A DNA stretch of 64,000 nucleotides, from NCBI RefSeq assembly GCF_014349235.1, contig NZ_JACSOH010000004.1:133307-197306 (forward strand), given 5' to 3'. Of this stretch, positions 54,467 to 63,606 are shown in pieces; positions within the stretch are counted from its first letter, which is position 1, and each line of letters opens with the position of its first letter. This DNA comes from Cytophaga sp. FL35. Its GTDB lineage: Bacteria; Bacteroidota; Bacteroidia; Flavobacteriales; Flavobacteriaceae. The translations under genes and the position numbers were made by a program. The notes under the pieces are model-generated. The model saw nothing but the letters and a program-made list of their open reading frames with translations. It was not told the DNA's origin and ran no database searches.

Positions 54467-57400
54467 CTAATGTTTTTCAATAAATAATTTCGTGTTCACT
54501 TCATCAAAGGCAATTTCAGTGCCTTCTTCTAGTTTTTCTTCAAAATCAAGCTCGGCGGTCAATGTCTCGGTCTTGATATAATTCATATTACTTTCTACCG
54601 CTTTCTCCACATGTCCATCCTTAAGGATTTTCACATAGATCTTATCGGTCACCTCAAAGCCGCTATCCTTTCTAATGTTCTGGATACGGTTTACAAGTTC
54701 TCGAGCAATACCCTCTTTTCTCAGGTCCTCATTGATGGTAATATCTAGTGCAACCGTAATTGCACCGGCACTTGCCACCAACCATCCTTCAATATCTTGA
54801 GAGCTTATCTCTACATCCTGTAACTGTAATGTAACAATTTTATTATCAATTTCAAGTGATATTTCGCCCTTCTGCTCAATTTTTTGGATATCCTCTTGTT
54901 CCATTCCCGCAACTGCTTGGGCAATTTTCTTCATGTCCTTTCCAAACTTGGGACCAAGAACCTTGAAATTAGGTTTGATTTTTTTGATCAAAACTCCAGA
55001 GGCATCATCCAAAAGCTCTATTTCCTTTACGTTTACCTCAGATTTAATCAGATCTGCAACTGCCTCGATTTCTGTTCGCTGTTTATTGTCGAGCACAGGA
55101 ATCATTACCTTTTGAAGTGGCTGGCGTACTTTAATTTTTTCCTTCTGTCTGATGGACAATACTAGGGAGGATATTATTTGAGCCTTTTCCATCTTACTTT
55201 CCAAGTCCTTATTTACGTAGGCTTCATCAAACACGGGAAAAGTAGAAAGATGCACACTCTCAAAATCTTCCTTTTTGGTAGTATTGATCAAATCCTTATA
55301 AAGCCTATCCATAAAGAAAGGCGCAACCGGAGCCGATAATTTTGCAACCGTTTCCAAGCATGTATACAACGTCTGGTAGGCCGCTATTTTATCTTTCTGA
55401 TATTCACCTTTCCAAAAACGTCTTCTACACAAACGCACATACCAGTTACTCAAATTCTCTTGTACGTAGTCTGATATGGCCCTAGTAGCTCTCGTTGGTT
55501 CATAATCCGCATATGCTTCATCTACCGTTTTAATCAAGGTATGAAGCTCGCTCAATATCCATCGATCAATTTCAGGACGCTCATTCAACGGTATTTCTTC
55601 TTCCGAAAAGTCAAAAGCGTCAATATTGGCGTAAAGTCCAAAGAACGAATAAGTATTGTACAAAGTGCCGAAGAACTTTCTCTTTACCTCAACAATTCCG
55701 TCAATATCAAATTTCAAATTATCCCATGGATTGGCATTGGAGATCATATACCAACGCGTGGCATCCGCACCATGTTCATCCATTGTATCAAACGGATCCA
55801 CCGCATTGCCCAACCTCTTGGACATTTTTTTCCCCTCTTTATCCAATACGAGTCCGTTGGACACCACATTTTTATAGGCTACGGAATCAAAAACCGTTGT
55901 AGCAATAGCGTGTAAAGTATAGAACCAACCTCTAGTCTGGTCAACACCTTCGGCAATAAAATCTGCAGGATAGGTCGTACCCTCATCGATCAATTCTTTA
56001 TTTTCAAAAGGGTAGTGCCATTGTGCATATGGCATTGAGCCACTATCAAACCACACATCTATAAGATCGCTCTCGCGTCTCATTGGTTTGCCCTTTTCGG
56101 ACACCAATACGATGCTGTCTACAATATTTTTATGAAGATCTATTTTTTCATAATTAGCTTCGGACATATCGTCCACTACAAAATCCTCAAAAATATCCTT
56201 CTCCATAAAACCTGCTGTTACGGACTTGGCCATTTCTTGCTTCAGTTCATTGACAGAACCTATGATTTTAGCCTCTTGACCGTCTTCAGTTCTCCAGATG
56301 GGCAGTGGAATTCCCCAATACCTAGACCTACTTAAGTTCCAGTCATTTGCATTGGCCAACCAGTTCCCAAATCGTCCTTCCCCTGTAGATTTTGGTTTCC
56401 AATTGATGGTCTGGTTCAACTCGAACATTCGGTCTTTAACATCCGTAATCTTAATGAACCAAGAATCTAATGGATAGTAGAGAATTGGTTTGTCCGTACG
56501 CCAGCAATTAGGGTAACTGTGTACATATTTCTCAACCTTAAAGGCCTTGTTCTCTTCCTTTAACTTTATGGCGATTTCAACATCTACCGATTTTTCTGGC
56601 TCTTCGCCTAAATCGTAATATTCATTCTTCACATACTTACCACCCAACTCCTTTAATTCCGGTCTAAATTTACCTTGTAAATCCACAAGGGGAACCGGAT
56701 TGTTATTCTCGTCCAGCACCAACATTGGAGGCACTTGAGGCTCCGCCTGCTTTGCCACCAAGGCATCATCTGCACCAAATGTGGGAGCCGTGTGTACTAT
56801 TCCGGTACCATCTTCCGTAGTAACAAAATCTCCTGATATTATCCTAAAGGCATTCTCTGGATTTTCACAGGGCAAGGTATATGGTAATAATTGCTCATAT
56901 TTTACGCCTACCAAATCTTTACCGATAAATTCCTTAACAACATAAAATGGAATTTTCTTGTCCCCAGAGTTATATTCAAGTAATTCCGGCTTGGAATCAA
57001 CTTCATAAAATTTTCCGGAAAACTGCTTGGTTACCAATTTTTTGGCCACCACTACATTCATTGGTTTAAAAGTATATTGGTTATATGTCTCAACCAACAC
57101 ATATTCAATTTTTGGACCAACGGTAAGGGCGGTATTGGAAGGAAGTGTCCATGGGGTTGTGGTCCAAGCCAAAAAATAAATATCCCCTTCATCCTGTAAA
57201 AAATCAGGAAGGGTAGCTTCTACCGCCTTGAACTGAGCAACCACCGTAGTATCCGTTACATCTTGATACGTCCCCGGTTGATTGAGCTCATGGGAACTTA
57301 ATCCTGTTCCGGCTTTTGGGGAATAAGGTTGAATGGTATACCCCTTATAAATTAACCCCTTGTCATATATCTGCTTTAACAACCACCAAACAGATTCCAT

Positions 57401-57865
57401 GTATTTGGATTTATAGGTGATGTAAGGGTCGTCCATATCTACCCAATAACCTACCTGTTCGGTCATTCTGTTCCAAACATCTGTGTACCGCATAACTGCT
57501 TTTTTACAAGCTGCGTTGTATTCCTCAACAGATATTTTTTTTCCAATATCCTCTTTGGTTATTCCCAACTCTTTTTCCACCCCAAGTTCAATGGGTAGGC
57601 CATGAGTATCCCAACCGGCCTTTCGCTTCACTTGAAACCCCTTCATTGTCTTGTACCTGGGAAAAATATCCTTTATGGTCCTTGCCATAACATGATGAAT
57701 ACCGGGCATACCGTTTGCAGAAGGCGGGCCTTCATAAAACACATAACTTGGCTTACCTTCACGAGCTGAAATACTTTTTTCAAAAATTCCGTTCTCCTTC
57801 CAATAATCAAGTATTTCTTCCGCCACTTTTGGCAAATCCAATCCTTTGTACTCCGCAAACTTCAT
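54467..57865 (-). CDS. ileS: Isoleucine--tRNA ligase, type 2 (eukaryote-like)
   Basis: A class I synthetase that charges tRNA-Ile, 1132 residues, longer than the E. coli enzyme (938). The HIGH region is GPPSANGMPGIHHVM at 46-60, the editing domain is present (LAWTTTPWTLPSNTAL), and KMSKR is at 680-684. The long C-terminal region and the variant HIGH sequence are those of type 2 enzymes, which include the eukaryotic and mupirocin-resistant forms. A TAATTTTG box lies about 53 bases upstream. It heads the operon with the DksA-like protein. Confidence 0.97.
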   Translation of the reverse strand: MKFAEYKGLDLPKVAEEILDYWKENGIFEKSISAREGKPSYVFYEGPPSANGMPGIHHVMARTIKDIFPRYKTMKGFQVKRKAGWDTHGLPIELGVEKELGITKEDIGKKISVEEYNAACKKAVMRYTDVWNRMTEQVGYWVDMDDPYITYKSKYMESVWWLLKQIYDKGLIYKGYTIQPYSPKAGTGLSSHELNQPGTYQDVTDTTVVAQFKAVEATLPDFLQDEGDIYFLAWTTTPWTLPSNTALTVGPKIEYVLVETYNQYTFKPMNVVVAKKLVTKQFSGKFYEVDSKPELLEYNSGDKKIPFYVVKEFIGKDLVGVKYEQLLPYTLPCENPENAFRIISGDFVTTEDGTGIVHTAPTFGADDALVAKQAEPQVPPMLVLDENNNPVPLVDLQGKFRPELKELGGKYVKNEYYDLGEEPEKSVDVEIAIKLKEENKAFKVEKYVHSYPNCWRTDKPILYYPLDSWFIKITDVKDRMFELNQTINWKPKSTGEGRFGNWLANANDWNLSRSRYWGIPLPIWRTEDGQEAKIIGSVNELKQEMAKSVTAGFMEKDIFEDFVVDDMSEANYEKIDLHKNIVDSIVLVSEKGKPMRRESDLIDVWFDSGSMPYAQWHYPFENKELIDEGTTYPADFIAEGVDQTRGWFYTLHAIATTVFDSVAYKNVVSNGLVLDKEGKKMSKRLGNAVDPFDTMDEHGADATRWYMISNANPWDNLKFDIDGIVEVKRKFFGTLYNTYSFFGLYANIDAFDFSEEEIPLNERPEIDRWILSELHTLIKTVDEAYADYEPTRATRAISDYVQENLSNWYVRLCRRRFWKGEYQKDKIAAYQTLYTCLETVAKLSAPVAPFFMDRLYKDLINTTKKEDFESVHLSTFPVFDEAYVNKDLESKMEKAQIISSLVLSIRQKEKIKVRQPLQKVMIPVLDNKQRTEIEAVADLIKSEVNVKEIELLDDASGVLIKKIKPNFKVLGPKFGKDMKKIAQAVAGMEQEDIQKIEQKGEISLEIDNKIVTLQLQDVEISSQDIEGWLVASAGAITVALDITINEDLRKEGIARELVNRIQNIRKDSGFEVTDKIYVKILKDGHVEKAVESNMNYIKTETLTAELDFEEKLEEGTEIAFDEVNTKLFIEKH

Positions 57866-57917
57866 ATTAGACCTTTCTTGAGTAGGAACCCCACTGAGTT
57901 CTATTATTTTAAGGCAG

Positions 57918-57925
57918 CAAAATTA
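57918..57925 (-). promoter_or_regulatory. Candidate -7 box for ileS
   Basis: The minus strand reads TAATTTTG, a match to TAnnTTTG, 53 bases before the ileS start. A TTG lies 25 bases upstream, slightly over the usual spacer. Confidence 0.3.
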
Positions 57926-58119
57926 GGGATTTTAAGTGAATATTTGGACTCAAACAAGAACGAATAAGTAGTTTACAACCGAGACAATACTTCAAGGTCA
58001 AACCTTGAAAGAGTTACATATTTAACCTGACTAAAACAGACTGTTAAAATTATATCATCCAAAACCAAAAAGCCTACGTATATCTTACAACTATTAACTA
58101 AACACATAAATTTAAAATC

Positions 58120-58503
58120 ATGAAAAAAGTAATTCTAGGTTCCATCTTAATGTTAGCCATTAGCATCTCTTTTATTTCCTGTAGGGAATCTGCAGACAAG
58201 GCAAAAAGTGCCGCCGAACAAGCGGGCGAAGCCATGGAAAAAGCAGGTGACGACATTAAAGAGGCTGGAGATAAGGCTATGGACAAAGCCAAAGAAGCTG
58301 GGGACAGCATGAAAGAAATTGGCGAAGGTGCAGCAAATAAGGCGAAAGAGGCCGGTGAAGAAATGAAAGAAGCTGGAAATAAAGCTCTGGACAAAGCCGA
58401 AGAAACCGGTGAAAATATAAAAGAAGGAGCAGAAAAAGCTGCCAATGACGTTAAGAATGCCGCCAATAAAGCAGCAGACGAGGTAGAAAAGGCCGTGAAC
58501 TAA
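58120..58503 (+). CDS. LEA/apolipoprotein-like amphipathic repeat lipoprotein
   Basis: A 127-residue protein with a lipobox ISFISC (Cys21) followed by about nine copies of an 11-residue amphipathic repeat such as KAKEAGDSMKE and KAKEAGEEMKE. It is rich in A, K, E and G and would form one long helix. The pattern is that of late-embryogenesis-abundant (LEA group 3) and YtxH-like proteins, which protect membranes and proteins from drying or salt. The lipid anchor puts it in the periplasm on a membrane. The gene stands alone with its own terminator. Confidence 0.8.
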   Translation: MKKVILGSILMLAISISFISCRESADKAKSAAEQAGEAMEKAGDDIKEAGDKAMDKAKEAGDSMKEIGEGAANKAKEAGEEMKEAGNKALDKAEETGENIKEGAEKAANDVKNAANKAADEVEKAVN

Positions 58504-58528
58504 GAAACCTTTTCTCTTTACAATTTTG

Positions 58529-58558
58529 AAAAAGCCTCAACTTTTGTTGGGGCTTTTT
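58529..58558 (+). terminator. Terminator of the LEA-like lipoprotein gene
   Basis: AAAAAGCCTCAAC pairs with GTTGGGGCTTTTT around a 4-base TTTT loop, with one T-G wobble in the plus-strand RNA, and ends in five U residues. It is 25 bases after the stop. Confidence 0.85.
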
Positions 58559-58826
58559 GATTAGTATACCCAGTAATATTTTAGAAGATTGATGTTGTTC
58601 ATCGAAGAAAAAAACCTTTCGTATTTTTCACAACAGATTGACTTCACTTCACAACAATTATTTAGACATCAATATTTTACCCGTTAATTTTACATTGTAA
58701 TTAAGTGATAGTGTTGACCCCAAATTGACCGTTGAACTTAACCGAAATATGCGACCGATACCCAAACTCGGTAACAGAACCTACAAAAGCTTAACCCAAA
58801 CTTTACCAAACCTACTTGATAAAATC
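58559..58826 (+). other. Intergenic stretch with repeats and an orphan downstream terminator
   Basis: This gap holds no convincing gene. Three TTGA(C/A)C units occur at 58713-58718, 58725-58730 and 58732-58737. A short hairpin ACCGA/TCGGT follows near 58753-58771. The terminator at 58827-58850 points in the plus direction, but no plus-strand gene ends here, so the stretch may produce a small RNA. No full promoter is evident. Apart from that it is AT-rich intergenic sequence. Confidence 0.25.
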
Positions 58827-58850
58827 ACCCTCCCCCAAGAGGGTTTTTTT
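58827..58850 (+). terminator. Orphan plus-strand terminator before the TonB receptor end
   Basis: ACCCTC (58827-58832) pairs with GAGGGT (58839-58844) and is followed by seven T on the plus strand. On the minus strand it may also end the receptor gene at 58873, but the following run there is weaker. Confidence 0.65.
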
Positions 58851-58872
58851 ATGCCCATTCCTAACGTGCGCC

Positions 58873-61284
58873 CTAAAAAGTATATCCAACGGCCAGCACC
58901 AAATTAGTACCCGGAGCAACTACACCTGAAGAATATGGTCTATACCTTTGGCTTGTTATATTCTCAACACTCATTGACGCTTTTATTCTCTGGGAAATAT
59001 CATACTGAGACCTAAAATTTAAGGTATGCCATGAAGGCGAATAAGGATTTCCCTCATTGTCTACAGCATAAATGTAAGTTTTGCTACGTTCCGAGGCCGA
59101 AAGATTATCATAAGAAATGGATCCATTATAATTTAAGAACACATCTGCCTTAAAACGCTGGTTTTTCCAAATTAGATGAAAATCGCCAAAAGCTGGAGCC
59201 ACATGCCTACCGGGAGAATCACTTCCATCTTCTTCCTCTTCCACACCTTCAGTAATCGTAAAATTGGAACTAATGGAAAAATTATTTGCCAAAAATGCTT
59301 CAAGACCAAACTCCAATCCGCATACATAGGCCTTGGCAGCATTTTGAATGGCCAACACCTCACTCATCTCCCCCTTATAATCAATCACGCCCTGTCCATT
59401 AAAATTAAACTCTCTCCTTACCAAAGCATCTACCAAATAAGTGTAATAAGCAGCCCCGCGAAGCATTAATTTATCATTGAAATTTTTATATGCCCCTAAT
59501 TCCACGTTATAGGCATATTCTGGCTCTAAATCCGGATTTGGCACTACAACCGCCCCTGGCTCCGAATCAAAGATTTTACCCACATCATCAATATTTGGGG
59601 CTCTAAAACCGGTTGACCCATTTAAGGTAAGCTGTAAGTCTGCCTTTGGAAACCAGCTAAAACCAAGACTACCCGTTAACGCACCATTGTCCAAATTAGC
59701 GTCTTTAAACGGAAAGTCATAATAGGTAGTGTCAAAAAGTGAATTGATCCACACATGGCTATATCGCATTCCCGTAAGCATGGTAAAATTAGGCTTCAAT
59801 TTATATTCGGCATTAACATACCCCGCTACCGTCTGCCAGATAGAATCATCAGGATACCTACTGGCCGCCCCACTTACTAAAGATGTTTCCGTATTTTGCA
59901 CATAGCCCTTTGAATTTACCTGGTTGTGTATGTACTCCCCGCCATAATAAAGGCGCAAATCCCCAATTCTTTTGTTCTCAAAATCAATGTTTACCGAAAT
60001 AGCATCCACCTTTTCCTTGGTGGCAAAAAGATCTAGCGCCCCAAAATCCCGATCATTTCTACTTTCCTCAAAAAATTGATAGGCGGTGGTAATTTTTAAT
60101 CCATCATAAAAAATACCTTTGCCTCTCTGCTTCAGTTGAAAATTACCTAAAAACCATTTCTGGGGTCCGTAATACCAAACTGCCGAGCGTAGACCATTGT
60201 TTTCTTTGTTGGGCCTAATTAATCGATCATACCTAGAATAGTCACTAGTTTCAGAGTAATGGAGTCCTAAGTCATAATTCCAAGAATTACTAGGTTGATA
60301 GCTTATTTTTTGCATTATGCTAAGCTGGTTGTAGCCTGTTGAAACCTGCTTTCGAGCATTGCGATTATCTATCAGTTGATCATCCCCATTTTCTGTCTGC
60401 ACATACCAATGCCTTAAATAAGATTGTGGACCATGCTTACCCATGACCATATCCCCAAAACGATTATAAGAAATACTCGTAAGTGAACCCCATTTCTGCT
60501 TGCCCAAGTTGACCTCTGCATGTAGCGTATTTTCCATATTTGCAGAAGAAAACCGATAAAAGGATTCTCCCGAAACCTCTAAACTATCAGTTTGCGAAAG
60601 GATAGGGCGCTTTGTATAAAAGTTCATCACCCCACCAATGGCATCGCTACCATAAATGACAGATCCCGGACCAAAAATAATTTCTGTGGATTTTATGGAG
60701 AAAGGATCAATTGAAATAACATTTTGTAAATTCCCGCCCCTAAATATGGCGTTATTCATGCGCACTCCATCTACCGATAGAAGTAACCTATTTGTTGCAA
60801 AACCCCTAATCATTGGACTCCCGCCCCCGAGCTGACTTTTTTGAACAAATACTTTTCCTGTATTGGCCAAAAGATCAGCCGATGTTTGCGGATTGACAAA
60901 CTCAATATTTTTTGCTGTTACCACTTCAATTTTATTAGGAACATCCTTTTTTTGCTGTTCCCATTTAGAAACGGACATGACAACTTCTTCTAGTTGTTCC
61001 GCCTTTAAAATCATATAAATCTTGTTGCCTTGCCTTCCAATTTGACTTCTACTACTTCTTCTTACCTGATAACTTAAATGCTTAAAAAATATTCGCTCAC
61101 TAGGGCGGAAGATGGAAAGGTCTACCCTCCCGTCAAAATCCGTTATACCCGTTTTGCTTTTATCATCATTAAAAACGGCTACATTGGAAATAGGCTCACT
61201 TGTATCCGCATCCAAGACATGTATTTCTTGAGCAGAAAGTAATTGAACCATAAAGAAAAGAATGACAAGTAGACTCTTGCTCAT
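58873..61284 (-). CDS. TonB-dependent receptor, heme/vitamin-type plug
   Basis: From the ATG at 61284 (MSKSLLVILFFMVQ), one base after the recO stop, the protein has 803 residues and a signal peptide; the ATG at 61302 gives six more residues and a 17-base overlap with recO, so both are possible. A short carboxypeptidase-like domain (DADTSEPISNVAVFNDD) precedes a plug with GGGSPMIRGFATNRLLLSVDGVRMNNA (partly cited: GGGSPMIRGFATN, LSVDGVRMNNA) and FGPGSVIYGSDAIGG, the pattern of heme and cobalamin-type receptors. The barrel ends LVLAVGYTF. The link to recO makes translational coupling likely. The ligand is not known. Confidence 0.9.
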   Translation of the reverse strand: MSKSLLVILFFMVQLLSAQEIHVLDADTSEPISNVAVFNDDKSKTGITDFDGRVDLSIFRPSERIFFKHLSYQVRRSSRSQIGRQGNKIYMILKAEQLEEVVMSVSKWEQQKKDVPNKIEVVTAKNIEFVNPQTSADLLANTGKVFVQKSQLGGGSPMIRGFATNRLLLSVDGVRMNNAIFRGGNLQNVISIDPFSIKSTEIIFGPGSVIYGSDAIGGVMNFYTKRPILSQTDSLEVSGESFYRFSSANMENTLHAEVNLGKQKWGSLTSISYNRFGDMVMGKHGPQSYLRHWYVQTENGDDQLIDNRNARKQVSTGYNQLSIMQKISYQPSNSWNYDLGLHYSETSDYSRYDRLIRPNKENNGLRSAVWYYGPQKWFLGNFQLKQRGKGIFYDGLKITTAYQFFEESRNDRDFGALDLFATKEKVDAISVNIDFENKRIGDLRLYYGGEYIHNQVNSKGYVQNTETSLVSGAASRYPDDSIWQTVAGYVNAEYKLKPNFTMLTGMRYSHVWINSLFDTTYYDFPFKDANLDNGALTGSLGFSWFPKADLQLTLNGSTGFRAPNIDDVGKIFDSEPGAVVVPNPDLEPEYAYNVELGAYKNFNDKLMLRGAAYYTYLVDALVRREFNFNGQGVIDYKGEMSEVLAIQNAAKAYVCGLEFGLEAFLANNFSISSNFTITEGVEEEEDGSDSPGRHVAPAFGDFHLIWKNQRFKADVFLNYNGSISYDNLSASERSKTYIYAVDNEGNPYSPSWHTLNFRSQYDISQRIKASMSVENITSQRYRPYSSGVVAPGTNLVLAVGYTF

Positions 61285-61285
61285 A

Positions 61286-62005
61286 CTAACTAAAGACTTC
61301 ATTTAAAACAGCAAGAGACCTGGGCTTTCTAAATCCTTGTAAATGAAGCTCATAATACAGCACTATGGATTGAAGCAGTTCTTGGCGGTTTTTTTTGTTC
61401 ATTTTGATGCTATTTACCCCATCAAAATTTATGCCCAAGAAGCTTTTAAAGAAACTAAGATTGGTTCCCGTTATAATTGGATTCAAAGAGGGAGTATCGG
61501 TAAATTCACCCTCCAGTAAATCAAAACAGCTGGCGTCCATATTTTCCATGTCTGGAAAAAAGCCAAGAAACCGGGTCAACCTTAACAACAGAAATATGTG
61601 AAAATTAGAAATTTCACTATGTGTATCCAACCATTGTAGGGATGCCTCCAGAAACTGGAACAAATCAACATTTGGCTCTTCCTCATAAATACTATTGGAT
61701 AGCATCTCAGCCAAAAAGAGTGTCATGGCATTTTTACCTACGTGGTAATGTAGGGTTTGATAATGAAAGACCACCTTTACTTCACGCAGACTTTCCAAAG
61801 TACCTTTGTTTTTATGATATGCAACCATTTCCAATTGCGTTAGTGGCTGAAAATAAGCCGCTTTCAGCTTTCCTTTTTTACTGGAAAGAACCCCTTTGAC
61901 CAAATAGGATTTAAGCCCGTCCAAGGCGGTAAAGGCTTTAACAATAAGACTTGTATCCCCATATTTTAAAGCCGAAAGTACAATGGCCTTTGTGGTAACT
62001 TGCAT
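61286..62005 (-). CDS. recO: DNA repair protein RecO
   Basis: RecO helps load RecA at gaps with RecF and RecR in the cytoplasm. The 239-residue protein begins MQVTTKAIVLSALKYGDTSLIVKAFT, the N-terminal OB fold, and continues with a helical C-terminal domain. Bacteroidota RecO proteins often lack the zinc ligands, and no four-cysteine finger is visible here. It lies directly before the TonB receptor, whose ATG is one base after its stop. Confidence 0.9.
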   Translation of the reverse strand: MQVTTKAIVLSALKYGDTSLIVKAFTALDGLKSYLVKGVLSSKKGKLKAAYFQPLTQLEMVAYHKNKGTLESLREVKVVFHYQTLHYHVGKNAMTLFLAEMLSNSIYEEEPNVDLFQFLEASLQWLDTHSEISNFHIFLLLRLTRFLGFFPDMENMDASCFDLLEGEFTDTPSLNPIITGTNLSFFKSFLGINFDGVNSIKMNKKNRQELLQSIVLYYELHLQGFRKPRSLAVLNEVFS

Positions 62006-62084
62006 GTAAACAAATGGATTAAGGACAAATATAATCTTTTACCGTAGAGGCTTCATTTCATTGCTGAAATTACATAAATGAAAA

Positions 62085-62115
62085 GCGGGAGATAAAAAGA
62101 AAATTTACCTCCCGC
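62085..62115 (-). terminator. gdhA terminator
   Basis: GCGGGAG (62085-62091) pairs with CTCCCGC (62109-62115) and inner TAAA/TTTA adds to the stem. On the minus strand a TTTTCATTTA run follows. It lies 32 bases after the gdhA stop. Confidence 0.8.
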
Positions 62116-62146
62116 CTTGACTAATTTTACGAAGTATTTGCAATTG

Positions 62147-63490
62147 CTAAATCACTCCTTGAGCGAGCATGGCATCGGCCACTTTCACAAAACCGGCAAT
62201 ATTTGCTCCTTTAACGTAATTACAAAAACCATTCTCCTCCATACCATATTCTATACAGGAGTCGTGAATATCTTCCATAATATCTTTTAACCGTTCATCT
62301 ACCTCTTCACGCGTCCAACTAATACGCAATGAGTTTTGGCTCATTTCCAACCCTGAAGTGGCAACACCGCCCGCATTGGATGCTTTGCCGGGGGCAAACA
62401 ATATTTTTGCATCGTGAAAAGCGTGAACGGCCTCTGCCGTACAAGGCATATTTGCGCCTTCCGCTACACACATACAACCATTTTCCAATAAAACAGTGGC
62501 ATCTTTTTCATCCAATTCATTCTGGGTGGCACAAGGCAATGCAATATCACAAGGCACCTCCCAAGGAGTTTTGCCCTTATGATATTCTGCAGATTTATAT
62601 TTTTCTACATATTCCGATATTCTACCACGCCTGTTATTCTTTAAATCCATCACAAAGGCCAGTTTTTCTTCATCTACACCTTCTTTATCAATGATATAGC
62701 CTCCTGAATCCGATAGGGTAATTACTTTTCCCCCAAGTTGAATCACCTTTTCAGCGGCATATTGAGCCACGTTTCCAGAACCCGAAATAACTACTGTTTT
62801 CCCATCAAAATCCTCATCCTTGGTCTTCAACATATTTTGGGCAAAATATACCGTTCCGTAACCGGTGGCTTCCGGTCTAATTTTAGAACCTCCCCATGAA
62901 AGACCTTTTCCTGTCAATACTCCGGTAAATTCATTTCGAATCTTTTTATACATTCCAAATAGAAAACCTATTTCACGAGAACCTACACCTATGTCCCCAG
63001 CAGGCACATCTGTATTTGGCCCTATATGCCTACAAAGTTCGGTCATAAAGGCGTGACAGAAACGCATTACCTCATCATCTGACTTTCCTTTGGGGTCAAA
63101 ATCGGACCCTCCTTTTCCACCACCCATGGGCAGGGTTGTCAAACTATTCTTAAAGACTTGCTCAAAGGCCAAAAATTTAAGTATACTGGCGTTTACCGTA
63201 GGATGAAACCTTAAACCTCCCTTATAAGGACCAATGGCAGAGTTCATTTGAATCCTGTAACCACGATTTACATGGATCTCACCTTCATCATCTACCCATG
63301 CCACCCTAAAGGATATTAGCCTCTCTGGCTCGACCATTCGCAACAGAATGTTCTTGCCATTGTAAATTTCCTGTTCCGCTATATAAGGTATGACAGTTTC
63401 AGCAACTTCCTGTACCGCTTGAATGAATTCCGGTTCATGACCATTACGGGCCTTCACCTCATCCATAAATGCTTTAATTTTTTCTTCCAT
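62147..63490 (-). CDS. gdhA: NADP-specific glutamate dehydrogenase
   Basis: GdhA makes glutamate from 2-oxoglutarate and ammonium with NADPH in the cytoplasm. At 447 residues it has the typical hexameric family length. The substrate lysines Lys90 (GPYKGG), Lys114 (QVFKNS) and Lys126 in PMGGGKGGSDFDP are present, together with Asp166 in DVPAGDIGVG and the nucleotide fold GSGNVAQYAAEK. The specificity for NADP follows from the family and was not tested. It has its own terminator and a TATTTTTG box about 68 bases upstream. Confidence 0.97.
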   Translation of the reverse strand: MEEKIKAFMDEVKARNGHEPEFIQAVQEVAETVIPYIAEQEIYNGKNILLRMVEPERLISFRVAWVDDEGEIHVNRGYRIQMNSAIGPYKGGLRFHPTVNASILKFLAFEQVFKNSLTTLPMGGGKGGSDFDPKGKSDDEVMRFCHAFMTELCRHIGPNTDVPAGDIGVGSREIGFLFGMYKKIRNEFTGVLTGKGLSWGGSKIRPEATGYGTVYFAQNMLKTKDEDFDGKTVVISGSGNVAQYAAEKVIQLGGKVITLSDSGGYIIDKEGVDEEKLAFVMDLKNNRRGRISEYVEKYKSAEYHKGKTPWEVPCDIALPCATQNELDEKDATVLLENGCMCVAEGANMPCTAEAVHAFHDAKILFAPGKASNAGGVATSGLEMSQNSLRISWTREEVDERLKDIMEDIHDSCIEYGMEENGFCNYVKGANIAGFVKVADAMLAQGVI

Positions 63491-63557
63491 CTTTTAAAGA
63501 ATATATAATTACACCCTTATAAAACAAGGTGTTTTTGTTGAATTAATAATTTAACGA

Positions 63558-63565
63558 CAAAAATA
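63558..63565 (-). promoter_or_regulatory. Candidate -7 box for gdhA
   Basis: The minus strand reads TATTTTTG, a full TAnnTTTG match, 68 bases before the gdhA start. No TTG is found at the usual -33 spacing. Confidence 0.3.
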
Positions 63566-63606
63566 TATTATTTATATAATTCCGATGACATATTTTTAAA
63601 ATTTCA

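Noticed and set aside
58725-58907. A 60-codon plus-strand frame between the LEA-like gene and the TonB receptor
   Set aside because: It runs through the terminator hairpin and into the end of the receptor gene on the other strand, and has no recognisable motif.
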